Notes under the pieces: model-generated
What the model saw: the letters and a program-made list of their open reading frames with translations, nothing else
Told to the model about the DNA's origin: nothing
Databases searched by the model: none
DNA from: JABGQS01 sp963674545
Lineage (GTDB): Bacteria > Bacillota > Clostridia > Christensenellales > SZUA-584
Length of the DNA stretch: 64,000 bases
Assembly: GCA_963674545.2 (NCBI GenBank)
Contig: CAXXFB010000001.1
Location: 1,054,001 to 1,118,000, forward strand
Direction of reading: 5' to 3'
Program-made: the position numbers and the translations under genes
Shown here: one piece after another, positions 15,608-25,816 of the stretch
Position numbering within the stretch: the stretch's first letter is position 1
Layout of the letters: each line of letters begins with the position of its first letter

Positions 15608-16504
15608 CTACCCTTCCGTTCCTGAGAAATTAAAATTATATTTGCGTACCGACCTTAGGGTCAGCAGAAAGCACAATAGTATCAGCACTCCGAAAACCGC
15701 ATATGTCATCCACAACCTGGGCAGAAGATCATACCCGAAGTTGTGCATATGATATGTGGCATGGTTTAACGGCGAAAGCCAGCCTACTGCAACGTTTGCC
15801 TTATACATCAACTCGTCCGGCAGCTTGAATATGGTTTTCAGCAGCTGCGGGTTAAGCAGGAATCCAAACAGGCTGAAAACAAAAACGCTTATCACTCCCG
15901 CGAGCTGTCCCCTGCTTATATTGAAGAACAGCATTATGAACGCCATAAGCAGAGCATAAAGAAGCATAAGCAGAAATATAGTTGCCATGCATTCATACGG
16001 CGTACTCATCTCCAGAGTCTTTACAAGAGCGGGCAGCGCAACCGCCTTACCGGCTCCCGAATACCCTAAGATAGCTGCTGTTTCGCTCCACATGTTGCCC
16101 ACAAACGACTGCCCCATACAAACAATAGAAGTCGAGCCGAGTATGAAAAGCATATATATCAGCGTCGCCAGCGCTATGTATACCGCTTGTCCTGCAAGCC
16201 ATGTCTTTCGGTCTATCCTTGAAAGGTAATACGGCGTACCCGCAGACAAGAACGGCATATCCGCAAACAGCAGCAGCAGCAAGAGCGATGCCAGAAGTAT
16301 CGAGTTGCTGTCACCAAAAGTCCATACGAACGCTTCAACTATCTGCATAGTAGTCTCGTATTCCTTCGCAAACTTCACAGCCTTGTCCGAGAGCATGAAG
16401 CACATTATAAAGGCAAGCGCAAACGTTACGATTATGCGTGGGTTCTTTCTCCACTGGCGGAAGTTATACATAGTTACTGAGCTTATTTTCTGTATACTAG
16501 ACAT
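15608..16504 (-). CDS. ABC-2-type permease, second subunit
   Basis: 298 residues with six hydrophobic segments (about residues 25-42, 68-88, 104-130, 173-196, 204-224 and 262-286) and a polar loop after TM4. It overlaps the upstream permease gene by 8 nt and lies 58 bp before the intact ATPase gene. GGAGG precedes the ATG. It is predicted to pair with the 255-residue permease as a heterodimeric export channel; no substrate motif is visible. Confidence 0.8.
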   Translation of the reverse strand: MSSIQKISSVTMYNFRQWRKNPRIIVTFALAFIMCFMLSDKAVKFAKEYETTMQIVEAFVWTFGDSNSILLASLLLLLLFADMPFLSAGTPYYLSRIDRKTWLAGQAVYIALATLIYMLFILGSTSIVCMGQSFVGNMWSETAAILGYSGAGKAVALPALVKTLEMSTPYECMATIFLLMLLYALLMAFIMLFFNISRGQLAGVISVFVFSLFGFLLNPQLLKTIFKLPDELMYKANVAVGWLSPLNHATYHMHNFGYDLLPRLWMTYAVFGVLILLCFLLTLRSVRKYNFNFSGTEG

Positions 16505-17264
16505 TGTTCAGCCTCCTTTTTGCAACAACGGCAAACAGCAGGCTGACCAGAGCCGTCAGTTCCAGCAATAGGATTATCACACCGAAGCTTCCGAGCGGCC
16601 ATGCTTCCGAAGGAAACAGCCACTGCTTTGGATAAAACACATATAAGCTCCCAAGATAACGCTCGTGTAATATAATCAGTATGTAATAGATTATAAAAGG
16701 AGAAGCATAAGCCATATACTTGCTGCCCGTTGCCGATGCGAACGTAAACCCTGCAAGCGACCAGAAAGCGCCTGAAAAGAAAAGCACTGCGGCGATAAGC
16801 AAAAGCTGCGCAAGATACGGCTGTGCGATCTGTTCTTCCATCAGTGCATATTCCATCGGTGTAAACACAAGGTATGATATGAAGTATGCGGCAAGTATGC
16901 CTACCAGAAGCACCAGCCCTCCAGACAGTCCGCAGGCAATTATCTTAGATTTAATATACTGCTTTCTGCAAGACCGGTGCAGATACAGCTTAATGTAGCC
17001 GCTTTTCACGTCGTCTACAAACGCCGTAGTAAACGGCAGGGAGCAGACTATAGGTATAGCCATGGTCACCCAGTCGGTAGACAGCGCATTTATTATAAGC
17101 TGGGCATGATAACCGTTTGGCAGAGGAGACGTGCTCCTTGCCGCCGTGATTATGTCCCCCAGCGATGAGAAGGCTATCGCAAGAATAAGCCCGACTACTC
17201 CTGCTATAAAGCCCTTTCCTGTCAGCGCCCTTTTTATATCTGATGATGTCGTGTGTGCTTTCAT
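16497..17264 (-). CDS. ABC-2-type permease, first subunit
   Basis: 255 residues with six predicted TM helices (about residues 16-33, 57-75, 101-123, 147-170, 178-197 and 225-245). 'FVDDVKSGYIKLYLHRSCRKQYIKSK' after TM2 is the amphipathic coupling segment typical of BcrB/NatB-like permeases. It lies 25 bp after the last lipoprotein gene of the operon, linking the lipoproteins to the exporter transcriptionally. Confidence 0.8.
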   Translation of the reverse strand: MKAHTTSSDIKRALTGKGFIAGVVGLILAIAFSSLGDIITAARSTSPLPNGYHAQLIINALSTDWVTMAIPIVCSLPFTTAFVDDVKSGYIKLYLHRSCRKQYIKSKIIACGLSGGLVLLVGILAAYFISYLVFTPMEYALMEEQIAQPYLAQLLLIAAVLFFSGAFWSLAGFTFASATGSKYMAYASPFIIYYILIILHERYLGSLYVFYPKQWLFPSEAWPLGSFGVIILLLELTALVSLLFAVVAKRRLNNV

Positions 17265-17289
17265 ATTTTTATGTACATATCCTTTTCTC

Positions 17290-18645
17290 TCATTTTGGAT
17301 CTGTGATCGACTCGTAATCAGTGATGATGCTTGCGTCTATTGCATTCAGCACTAATATGCTTTTTTCTTGATTTTGCATCCAGTCTGTTTTGACATCTCC
17401 AATAAAATTCCATGCAGGAACCATCATATATTGGTCTGAATTATCTTTAACTGGTTCCCTGACCATTCCAAACTCTATTCTCAATATTGTTATTTCTGCT
17501 GATCTCCCCCATAGAAAATGATAAAAGACATCTTTCTTAAACTGTTCCAGCACGTCATCAAATCGCATCAGTTTTACATTATCATTTAGTTCTTCTATAA
17601 CCTCACTAAAACTTACACAATTCATATATAAAATTCCTTTGTCATCGGCAACAAATTGAATGTACTCTCTTGTATAAGGTTTTGCATATGCCTCCCCTTC
17701 GGTTCCAACCGTTGATGTCGGATCAATGTATAGAGAATGATAGTCACCATATTTTCGTGCGTAACAGAAAACATACACTTGTCCCAAACTGGTTTCTACA
17801 CGATCGTTCCATAAATACTCTATTGAGCTTTTAATATCGATAGTTTTTTTGTCTACCATCGCATATTCTTCTTCAAATAAAGTTGATATAGCATTTTTTA
17901 CAATGGTTTGTGCATGCTCAAATTTTATATCCGAAGCGTTTTGTTTAGTACCGTCGCCTAACTTATTTGAATAGGAGAAGACTTTATTAAATTCCCTAAC
18001 TCTTAAGTAGCAGTTATCTACTCTGCCGTCTGGATAGGCATATGCACTAAATCTCATAATACTGTTGTCATCGTTGTAACTCTTCACACACAATTGACTA
18101 TATCCATTCTCGATTTCTGTAAATTCCAATGAGGCTTCCTTATTGTTAGAAGAAGCCTTTTTATACTCCTCGTCATAATAATCCAGATAATCCTCAACAT
18201 CAGACCGATATTTGTCAAGTATTGTATGCTTGCTGACTTCTTTCTCAAAATCAAGTTTCTCTCCTAAAATATCTTGTTTAGTAATATCTCCATCATACAG
18301 CTTACCATCCAAAAAGAAGTCAACTGCCATTTTTATCATATCCATTCCAAAATTCCCAGGCTCGATCAAGTATACCGGCACATTCTCCGGTTCCACGGGC
18401 ATTTCAATATCCATGCTGACACTAACGCTGCATTCCCCGATTTCAGTATTAACGCTCTTTTTTTCACTCCAGACGATCCTGTCTTCCGTTTTCTCCAACT
18501 CCTCGTTTGACTCAGCTTTCTCCAAAACGGCTTCTTCCAGACTTCCGCTGCCCTTGTTAACTACAGCGTCGCTTTCCGGAGTTGCTTGGCAGGCAGGCAA
18601 AACAAGCATCAGCATTACTATTACCATTATCAATATCTTCTTCAT
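17290..18645 (-). CDS. CQxTPE-family lipoprotein, operon member next to the ABC exporter
   Basis: 451 residues, with lipobox 'VLPAC' and lipidated Cys19 followed by QATPESDAVVNKG. The body has the family layout: alternating helix and strand, 'FDDVLEQFKKDVFYHF', and near the C-terminus 'MMVPAWNFIGD'. The terminal signature is altered ('LNAIDASIITDYESITDPK') and lacks the usual ...GY end, so this is one of the more divergent copies. It is anchored outside the cytoplasmic membrane. It lies 25 bp before the ABC-2 permease and 22 bp after the previous lipoprotein, in the amidase-led operon. Confidence 0.85.
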   Translation of the reverse strand: MKKILIMVIVMLMLVLPACQATPESDAVVNKGSGSLEEAVLEKAESNEELEKTEDRIVWSEKKSVNTEIGECSVSVSMDIEMPVEPENVPVYLIEPGNFGMDMIKMAVDFFLDGKLYDGDITKQDILGEKLDFEKEVSKHTILDKYRSDVEDYLDYYDEEYKKASSNNKEASLEFTEIENGYSQLCVKSYNDDNSIMRFSAYAYPDGRVDNCYLRVREFNKVFSYSNKLGDGTKQNASDIKFEHAQTIVKNAISTLFEEEYAMVDKKTIDIKSSIEYLWNDRVETSLGQVYVFCYARKYGDYHSLYIDPTSTVGTEGEAYAKPYTREYIQFVADDKGILYMNCVSFSEVIEELNDNVKLMRFDDVLEQFKKDVFYHFLWGRSAEITILRIEFGMVREPVKDNSDQYMMVPAWNFIGDVKTDWMQNQEKSILVLNAIDASIITDYESITDPK

Positions 18646-18667
18646 ATAAGCCCGCCTCTATCTGTTA

Positions 18668-20104
18668 TCAATATCCCAGATTTCTGTCTATAACGCTCCC
18701 GTTAACTGCGTTGATTGTCAGGAAACTGACTTCTTTCTCTTCTTCTGTGCTGTAATTATTTGTTTCCCACGAACCGATAAAGTCCCATACAGGCACATAT
18801 AAATATTCATCTTTATCCTTCTTTTTTAAACGAAACATGCTCATCTTTATTCTTTCTATTGTAAGCTTGCTATACGACACGTTCGGTGCTATCCACACAC
18901 CTTTATAAAATATTTGCTGCTCAAATATATCCATGATCTCATCAAAACCTAAAACTTCAACATTTTCATTAATTATTTCAGTAACTACTCCAGGGTAACC
19001 ATGTGAATATCCAATTAATCCACTATCATCAATAACAATTCGAATTTTTTCTCCCGGCCATATTGCTTCATACTCAACATTATCTTTTTCAAAGCCCTTG
19101 CAAGTCTGATACACCTGTGTCCTTATCCCGTTTATTTGAGGTTCAAAATTAAATATATAACATTTAGGTACGTATTTATTTTCTAATATTTCTACATCTC
19201 TAAAAACAGTAAATGTCCCCAGCTCAGCAGTATTTAATACTAATCCATTTATACCCATCATTTCCAATGTCTCTTCAGCTAAGCTCAAAGCTTGCGTGAA
19301 GGTAGTTTCCATTCCTTTAATATCCCCATCAATTTCCAACACACCTTCATAGACAAATATGCTGTCATCATCACCAAAACTCATTGTGCTAGTTTTTCCG
19401 TCACTATAAACTAATATACTAAATATAGCGGGCCATATTTTCCCTGTATCTGCCTTCACATGCAAGCCCACCGCCTTATTCCTTCTATCCACAAATTCCG
19501 TAGTAACTTGATTCCATTCAGGTAAATCCAAGGCAGCTTTTGTAGATAGATTTTCCAGACCCATTATCCAAGTATTATATGAAGCAATCAACGAACTCTT
19601 AGTATTTTCATCAATCGTTGTATCACTTTTAATATTTGCAATCACTGACTCCAATTGTATGATTTTATTCTGGAAAGTCGCTTTTGCCGTCATGGTTGGG
19701 AATTCATACTCATATATAGGCTTGTTCCCCATTAAAACCTCTACCGCCCTGTCCGCATCCTTTTCTGTAAAAAGATACGGCTCGACCTTCGCTACTGAAA
19801 CAGATCCGTCCGGTTCGTCTACAACTGCATCTATATCAACAGTAAAAGTACCGTCCTGAAACTCAAAATGATCCTGATATTTCAGGGCAAGCTCTTCCGT
19901 CTCATCCGGCTGAGGTTCATCGCTGTTCTCCGCTTCTTCCGTTTCCGGAGTTTGCGTTTCTCCGTTGTCTGTAGGCGCCGCTGTATTTTGTATCATCTCT
20001 TCAAGGTCGTCTTTCTGAGTAATCACTTGCTCCTCCGGCGTAGGCTGGCAGGCAGGCAAAGCAAGCATCAGCATTATTATTACTATTATCAATATCCTCT
20101 TCAT
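18668..20104 (-). CDS. CQxTPE-family lipoprotein, second in the amidase operon
   Basis: 478 residues; lipobox 'ALPAC' with Cys19, mature start CQPTPEEQVITQKDDLEEM, then a Thr/Glu/Pro-rich spacer to about residue 75. Family landmarks are 'FTEKDADRAVEVLMGN', 'GFDEIMDIFEQQIFYKG', 'YVPVWDFIGSW' and the C-terminal 'TINAVNGSVIDRNLGY'. It is intact and similar in length to the interrupted neighbour upstream. The signal peptide closely resembles that of the next gene downstream, suggesting a local duplication. Confidence 0.87.
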   Translation of the reverse strand: MKRILIIVIIMLMLALPACQPTPEEQVITQKDDLEEMIQNTAAPTDNGETQTPETEEAENSDEPQPDETEELALKYQDHFEFQDGTFTVDIDAVVDEPDGSVSVAKVEPYLFTEKDADRAVEVLMGNKPIYEYEFPTMTAKATFQNKIIQLESVIANIKSDTTIDENTKSSLIASYNTWIMGLENLSTKAALDLPEWNQVTTEFVDRRNKAVGLHVKADTGKIWPAIFSILVYSDGKTSTMSFGDDDSIFVYEGVLEIDGDIKGMETTFTQALSLAEETLEMMGINGLVLNTAELGTFTVFRDVEILENKYVPKCYIFNFEPQINGIRTQVYQTCKGFEKDNVEYEAIWPGEKIRIVIDDSGLIGYSHGYPGVVTEIINENVEVLGFDEIMDIFEQQIFYKGVWIAPNVSYSKLTIERIKMSMFRLKKKDKDEYLYVPVWDFIGSWETNNYSTEEEKEVSFLTINAVNGSVIDRNLGY

Positions 20105-20126
20105 TTCATTCTGCCTTTATCTGTTC

Positions 20127-21560
20127 TCAATATCCTCGTCTCCTGTCAATGATGCTTCCGTCAATTGCGTTTATTGTTAACAAAACCTGAAAAGGTTCGT
20201 TTGTTTCTATCACTTCATCATTCTCCATAAATGTTATTTTATAATCGCCATAAAAATCCCACACTGGTATTGATAAATATTGGTTGTTTTAATTAGCCAC
20301 TTTAATATCCATCATCCCTAGTTTTGCTTTATTAATCTCTAGAGAAACGTTGTGTTCGTCACTGAATCCATGCATAACGATATACTTATCAAATCGCTCC
20401 ATTATCTGTTCAAAAGGAAGCAGTGCCGCTTCACAAGATAGAATCTGTTTAATTTGCCTTGGCGAAGTATAGCTCAAATAATAAACGCCTTCTTCAGTAA
20501 CGCTTACTATCAATTCTTCATCAATCGGAGGAGATGAATAGGTCACCTCTTCGCTAAAAGCAATATCTATTCTTGCGGCAGTGGCAGCTCCACGCCAGCC
20601 GTCACTGGGTAATATTGCATAGTTGCTATCTACTCCATTAAGCATTCTTTTATATATAAAAACGTATCCATATGGTCTTGTGTCTCCTTTATTATCTATA
20701 TCCCCCATAACACCAATTTCCACAAGCTTTAGTTCACTTGCTAAAGCTTCAAGAAACGCTTTGGTCTCTTCTTTACCTTCATCTATACTAAAATAATTCT
20801 CGTCAATATACTCTACAGAATTTGAGGACGGTACACCGACTCTTCCATCCGACAGATATATGTAGTATTGCCCATTACCCGGCATTGCATTGAATCGCAC
20901 CATTTCGTATAAATTTTCTTCAGCTACAAGAACATAGTTCTGTTTACTGTAATTTTTTTCAGTAATTACAAACGGCTTGCTAATGTTATCATTATACAAA
21001 CCAAGCATTTTAGCAGCTTCGCTATAGTTTTCAGGTGCGTCATCCAATTCTCTATATAGATGCTCCAAGTGGTCTGTCGCATGCTTTGTATCAATACCTT
21101 CTTTGTTTAGTTCAGCTATATTTTCTAATTGTTGTTCAATGAATTTCTCTATTTGTCTCTTTGTTGATGCCATTTGTGCAAAATCAAAATGGTACAATTT
21201 CTTAACATCTAATCCTAATATTTTGTTCAGCTTTGCAATCTGTGAATATTCCATATTCTTTTCTTCAAGCAAAACAATAGGTATTTTGTATTTAGGCAGA
21301 ACAATTTGCGCATCGATTTTTACTGATATATTCTCACTACCTAGAGAATAATCTAGTTTTTCTGGACAATCATATTCAATTCTCTGAAAAGGAACACTAA
21401 AAGTTAAATCTTCTCTCCCATAATCATCTGATTTTTCGACCATTGAAGTTACCCAGTCGCTGCCTTTATTCACCACAGCTTCTTCCTCCGGCGTCGGCTG
21501 GCAGGCGGAAAGGACCATACATAACATAATAAAAATACTTATAACAAGTCTTATTCTCAT
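20127..21560 (-). pseudogene. CQxTPE-family lipoprotein interrupted by one in-frame TAA
   Basis: The start at 21560 gives lipobox 'VLSAC' (Cys20) and the full family body, but translation ends at a TAA at 20291-20289 after 'KAKLGMMDIKVAN'. The same frame continues directly with NNQYLSIPVWDFYG and ends TINAIDGSIIDRRRGY at 20127, as in intact relatives. The restored length (477 codons plus stop) equals its neighbour to within one residue. A single base change, for example AAA to TAA, explains the break. As it stands a 423-residue protein without the last 54 residues would be made. It is the first lipoprotein after the amidase (21-bp gap). Confidence 0.85.
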
Positions 21561-21581
21561 GATATGTCTCCTCTCCGCTTT

Positions 21582-22379
21582 TTAAGAAAAATACGCCTTT
21601 ATACCTTCGCAGATGCTCTCCGCAACGCTTTGTTGATAGTCCGGCTGCCCCAGCTTTTCTTCCTCCTGTACATTGCTCAGAAAGCCGCATTCGACCAGCA
21701 CGGACGGCTGGCTTCCGCTTTTTAAAACATCAAGGCTTTCAGAGCGCGTAGTGTTTTGCGAATCAAGCGCTGTGTTCATGCTTTCCTGTATGCTCTCCGC
21801 AAGCTCTTTTCCCCCGTCCGAGCCCGGCATAAAAAGCACAAGCGGTCCGCAAACATCCGGATCGTCTTCAAAAAAGTTCATGTGTACGCTGACAACTGCG
21901 TCAGCCTCGGCATGTCTTATTATTATGCCCCTCTGAGCCATATCGCCGGGTTTGTTATCTGCAAGGGCATTTTCGTCCTTCCTTGTCATGACGACTTCTG
22001 CGCCGTCTTTTTCCAGCTGCGCTTTAAGGCACTCGGCAATAGCAAGGTTTAGCACATCTTCGTGAGTCCCGCCTGCGCCTATAGCGCCCGGGTCAAACCC
22101 GCCGTGTCCGGCATCGACAACAATAGTTAGCTCATCAAGCGGCGTTGCGGCTGCCGGTTCATCCGTTTGAGCCATAGTTGTCGCCGTTAATTTAAGCGTT
22201 TCAGTCGGATCCGGCTGCACTGTTTTCGCCAGTTTCTTTGGTAAAATAATCAGTGCAGCGCACACTAAAGCTGCCGTCAACAAAAGTATTGTCAGCGTAC
22301 CTGCAAATTTTCTTTTGTTCAGCCTATATTTTCTCCTGCCTTGTTTTGCAACGTATGCTGCTTTTCCCGTGTTGTCCAA
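21582..22379 (-). CDS. CwlD-like N-acetylmuramoyl-L-alanine amidase (Amidase_3), membrane-anchored
   Basis: 265 residues: a basic N-terminus, one TM helix (about residues 27-46), a Thr-rich linker and an Amidase_3 domain. Zinc ligands and the catalytic Glu are in place: 'VVDAGHGGFDPGA' (His92), Glu107 in 'GTHEDVLNLA', His166 in 'VVSVHMN' and Glu230 in 'VLVECGFLSN'. It should cleave the amide bond between MurNAc and the stem peptide outside the membrane. The start is TTG with AGGAG ten bases upstream; a nearer ATG is in another frame and stops early. It leads the operon with three lipoproteins and ABC exporters, and its promoter has the shared TTACAA repeats. Confidence 0.88.
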   Translation of the reverse strand: MDNTGKAAYVAKQGRRKYRLNKRKFAGTLTILLLTAALVCAALIILPKKLAKTVQPDPTETLKLTATTMAQTDEPAAATPLDELTIVVDAGHGGFDPGAIGAGGTHEDVLNLAIAECLKAQLEKDGAEVVMTRKDENALADNKPGDMAQRGIIIRHAEADAVVSVHMNFFEDDPDVCGPLVLFMPGSDGGKELAESIQESMNTALDSQNTTRSESLDVLKSGSQPSVLVECGFLSNVQEEEKLGQPDYQQSVAESICEGIKAYFS

Positions 22380-22456
22380 CTCATTTGCTCTCCTGTCGTT
22401 ATTCCACCACCAACGATCGAGCTTGCCGTCCTCTATATGGGATTCCCTATTTCACT

Positions 22457-22509
22457 ATCATATCTAAAATCGGTTATCAAGTGTTCATCGGATTGTAATC
22501 AAATTGTAA
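22457..22509 (-). promoter_or_regulatory. Response-regulator-type box and -10 of the amidase-lipoprotein-ABC operon
   Basis: On the minus strand TTACAAT (22509-22503) and TTACAAT (22498-22492) repeat with an 11-bp period, followed by the related TGAACA. TATGAT at 22462-22457 lies 36 bp after the start of the second repeat. No -35 hexamer is evident, which suits activator-dependent initiation. The same arrangement occurs at 50077-50130 and 52347-52400. Confidence 0.75.
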
Positions 22510-22563
22510 TCTCGCTTTTTTAACGGAGAAGGCAGAGACTCTCCTGCCCTCTCCAAATTTCTA

Positions 22564-24126
22564 TCAATATCCCTGCTCCGGGTCGATTATACTGCCATCA
22601 ACGGCATTGACCACCAGCAGCGAAACAGGTACCCCTTCGCCTTCAGAATAATTACCGCCGTCCTCATAATCCGCCGTCTTTGTCCCATAGAAGTTCCACA
22701 CAGGCACCAGCAGTCCGTTTTCGATTGAGTTCTGCTCGGTTATCCTGAACAGTTCAAGAGACACACGCTGTATGTCTATCGTCGTAGATACCCTGCCGGG
22801 CGCTTTAGATTCGGGAAGGTATCTTATCCTCATCATGTCTTCAAACTTGTCCGCTATATCCTCAAAGGGCAGCATCGAAGCATCAGTCGTTATATTGTCC
22901 TGTATTTCAATAGGCGACATCCACCGAAGAGAGAATATCCCCCTGTCGTCGATATATATCTCAAACGTTTCATAGTCCCATAACGCAGCAAAACCGGCAT
23001 TATCAGAAACACTCGTCGTACCAGTGATATATGAACAGCGCATCCCGTCCACCACACGCGCAAACTGCAGCCTGTATGCATAAAGCGCCGCAGGCGAGAC
23101 AACACCGTCCACATTTCCCATGTTCTCGTTGTCCACAAGGCTCATGCTGAAAAGTTCCATATTGTCTACGCCCGCTGCCGCCAGCATGTTTTCCGCCATT
23201 TTCTGGGCCTGTCCTGGTGTAGTCGTAAGTTTTTCAAGCACCACTTCGTCTGTTATTACTGTATCTTTATCAACGGGAATCGGTGTAGACTGCCAGTAAT
23301 TATCATTAACAGTATCATCATTTCTGATATCATATGACAACCTCGCATTACGCTTTACGCTCCGCCCTGAGCCGTCCTCATATTGTATAGCTTTTTCCAG
23401 GTCGTTGTTATTCTCAATACTAAAGTTTGCATCCCCTACATCGCTATCTGCCGTAAATACGTATATCCAGTAATAACATGCTTCCTTTTCTCCAGTATCA
23501 CGATTGTTCAGGTCCATCAGCTTTAGCTTTCCGTCGGATGCGATCACGTTGTTTTCCTCCGGCGCAGTTTGGTATTGCTTTTCAAAACTTTCAATAACAT
23601 CGTCGCACCATTCCTGCCCCTCTTCAGTGGAAAACTCTCCTTTGGTAGAAACCTTGCGCTGTTTCCATATGACCAGCATTTCTTCTATTTCCGCTTTTGT
23701 CATCACCTTCATACCGGCCTGATATTCATAAAGCGGTTCATCACCGAACAGCGCTTTGATAAACCCGTCCGTCTGCTTCTGCGTAAAGTCCGCAGCCGTC
23801 ACTCTATACATTGGCACCTTGTCCGTATCCGGGAAAACCACCTGCGCATCGGCATTTATAATAAGCTTGTCCTGTGTTATCTCAGCAGCATAGCGCTCCG
23901 GTACTCCCAGCCGTTCGGCAAGAGCTCTGCTTTCCTGTTCCTCTTTCTGTCCGGGCGGCGGCGTCTGCACCGCAGCTTCTATCATCTCTTCCTGGTCTTT
24001 GCCGACTACTACCGGCTCTTCCGGCGTCGGCTGACTGGCAGACAAAACAAGCATCAGTATAATTGCTGTGACCAGCAGTAGCACACGGTATACAGCTCTG
24101 CTTTTTCTTGTTAGTCTGCAATTCAT
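22564..24126 (-). CDS. CQxTPE-family protein with the lipobox Cys replaced by Ser
   Basis: The ATG at 24126 (520 residues) has GGGAGG ten bases upstream; earlier in-frame starts sit on or before that site. An unusual basic extension MNCRLTRKSRAVYR precedes the hydrophobic helix, which ends 'MLVLSASQPTPEEPVVVGKD'. The family Cys (TGC) is Ser (AGT), so it cannot be lipidated there. The signal may instead be an uncleaved anchor or be cut by signal peptidase I. The rest is intact, with 'FTQKQTDGFIKALFGD', 'LLVPVWNFYGT' and C-terminal VNAVDGSIIDPEQGY. It lies 75 bp downstream of an interrupted paralogue and probably shares its promoter at 25734-25762. Confidence 0.85.
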   Translation of the reverse strand: MNCRLTRKSRAVYRVLLLVTAIILMLVLSASQPTPEEPVVVGKDQEEMIEAAVQTPPPGQKEEQESRALAERLGVPERYAAEITQDKLIINADAQVVFPDTDKVPMYRVTAADFTQKQTDGFIKALFGDEPLYEYQAGMKVMTKAEIEEMLVIWKQRKVSTKGEFSTEEGQEWCDDVIESFEKQYQTAPEENNVIASDGKLKLMDLNNRDTGEKEACYYWIYVFTADSDVGDANFSIENNNDLEKAIQYEDGSGRSVKRNARLSYDIRNDDTVNDNYWQSTPIPVDKDTVITDEVVLEKLTTTPGQAQKMAENMLAAAGVDNMELFSMSLVDNENMGNVDGVVSPAALYAYRLQFARVVDGMRCSYITGTTSVSDNAGFAALWDYETFEIYIDDRGIFSLRWMSPIEIQDNITTDASMLPFEDIADKFEDMMRIRYLPESKAPGRVSTTIDIQRVSLELFRITEQNSIENGLLVPVWNFYGTKTADYEDGGNYSEGEGVPVSLLVVNAVDGSIIDPEQGY

Positions 24127-24201
24127 CTTGCTCATTCCTCCCTGTCCTTCAACGCACGTCCCAAGTTTTAAAAACACGCTTTGAATCTGTTTGCTGCATC
24201 G

Positions 24202-25692
24202 TCAGTAGCTAAGATTATTGTCTATCAAACTGCCATCAATTGCGTTTATTGTAAGGAAACTGGTTCCGTATTCTTCAATTAGAACTTGATTGTTTTCGTC
24301 AAGCTGCCATCCTCCCGGCTGCTGCTCATCATATGTATAAGTATCATAGCCAAAAAAGTTCCATGCGGGAATCAGCATATATCCTTTATTGTCTTTTCTG
24401 GCAACCATAGCAAGCCCAAGCTCAATTCTGTTTATAGTAACGGCCTGTGATAATACATGTTCATCATCATTCCACGCATAATTGATTTGCATTTGCTTTT
24501 TGAATATCTCTTTGATATCGTCAAATGGTAAAAGTTCTACATTATTGTTTGCGATTTCATTGACTTCTATAGGCTGTGAATACTCAAAGGAAAGCACTCC
24601 TGTATCATCAACGGCGATATAGACGCTTTCTGTGTCCCATGGCTCCATACATGGCTGAGTGCCCGAAGAATATCTGGACTGCTCAACATGGGAAACGCTT
24701 ACTCCGTTTACCACTCTCTTGAAAAGAAATTTATATGCATATTTTTCTTCGTCCGCGTATTCTCCCAAAACTTTTGAATAGCCTGTTTGATATAGCCCAA
24801 AGCCTTCTATTCCCATGCTCTCTAAAGCGCTTTTTGCAGCGCTTAGCGCTTCTTGCTCATTTATGCTTTCAACCTTTACGTCAAGAACTATTGCGTCTTT
24901 GATCTCCCCGTTTTTGAACCATATACCTTGATTGACCGTTGAATATTTATATATCTCTATCCTCGCCAACCTTTCTTTTCCTAAATCCGCTTCGCCTTTG
25001 ATCACCTGTTCACCGTTTAGTTGTTCCTCTTCATTCACTTGAACCTGTTCCTGCGCCAATGTACCGTTCTCAACTAATAGAGCATTTTCGCCCTCATACT
25101 CCGATCCATCCGAAGCGTTGAACTTCCTCGAAGCGGTGCTGCGCGGCAGCTCCGGAGCAGATTCGTATTGAACATACAGCTCTGCCAGTCTTTTTGTTGC
25201 TCTGCTCATAAGATACTCATATTCTTCAGGATCGCTCTCTTTATATTCCGGATACTCATTCGCTACCGCACATTCAATATTGCTGATCTCTATTCCTATT
25301 TCTCTTTTTGTCAGCTAATCCGACTCTTCATACATTATATTCTCACCAATCAGAGTGTTTAATACTCTGTCTGCCATATCCTGAGAAATGTTCTTTGGGC
25401 TGATATATGCCACAGGAAGTTTATTCGAATCGGGAACATATATCACAGCGTCTATTTCAAAAGCAACTTTACCGTCTTTCGTCGAAAAAGCATCTTCCCA
25501 TGTTTCTTTATTTATGATTTCTTCCTGCGCTGCTTCCCTTGCAGTATCTGCAATGATTTCTTCCAATTGTCCGTCGTTCTTGCCGACAACGACTTTTTCA
25601 CCCGGCGTCGGCTGGCATGCTGCAAAATTAAACAGTAATATCAAAAAAATAATAAGGGAAATACATTTGGGAATTGCTGTCTTACTATTCAC
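24202..25692 (-). pseudogene. CQxTPE-family lipoprotein interrupted by one in-frame TAG
   Basis: A GTG at 25692 after GGAGG begins a protein with lipobox 'NFAAC' (Cys26) and mature CQPTPGEKVVVGKND. It ends at TAG (25317-25315) after 'IGENIMYEESD'. The same frame continues at once with LTKREIGIEISN and runs to TINAIDGSLIDNNLSY at 24202, the family C-terminus. Relatives have a TKxE segment at this point, so the stop probably replaces CAG or a similar codon. The interruption removes about three quarters of the protein. The gene has its own consensus promoter. Confidence 0.85.
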
Positions 25693-25733
25693 GGTAATAC
25701 CTCCGCAATATATATGTAACTATTCTGTAATAT

Positions 25734-25762
25734 ATAATACCTCGATTTCCACGCTGTGTCAA
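25734..25762 (-). promoter_or_regulatory. Promoter of the 25.7-22.6 kb lipoprotein pair
   Basis: TTGACA at 25762-25757, 17-bp spacer and TATTAT at 25739-25734, about 40 bp before the GTG at 25692. Downstream of the -10 are two TTACA elements 11 bp apart, which may be an operator. Confidence 0.65.
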
Positions 25763-25816
25763 TTATTTACAGCATATGCTTTGCTGATTTCATTCCTCTT
25801 TGCATGTAAAGCTCGC

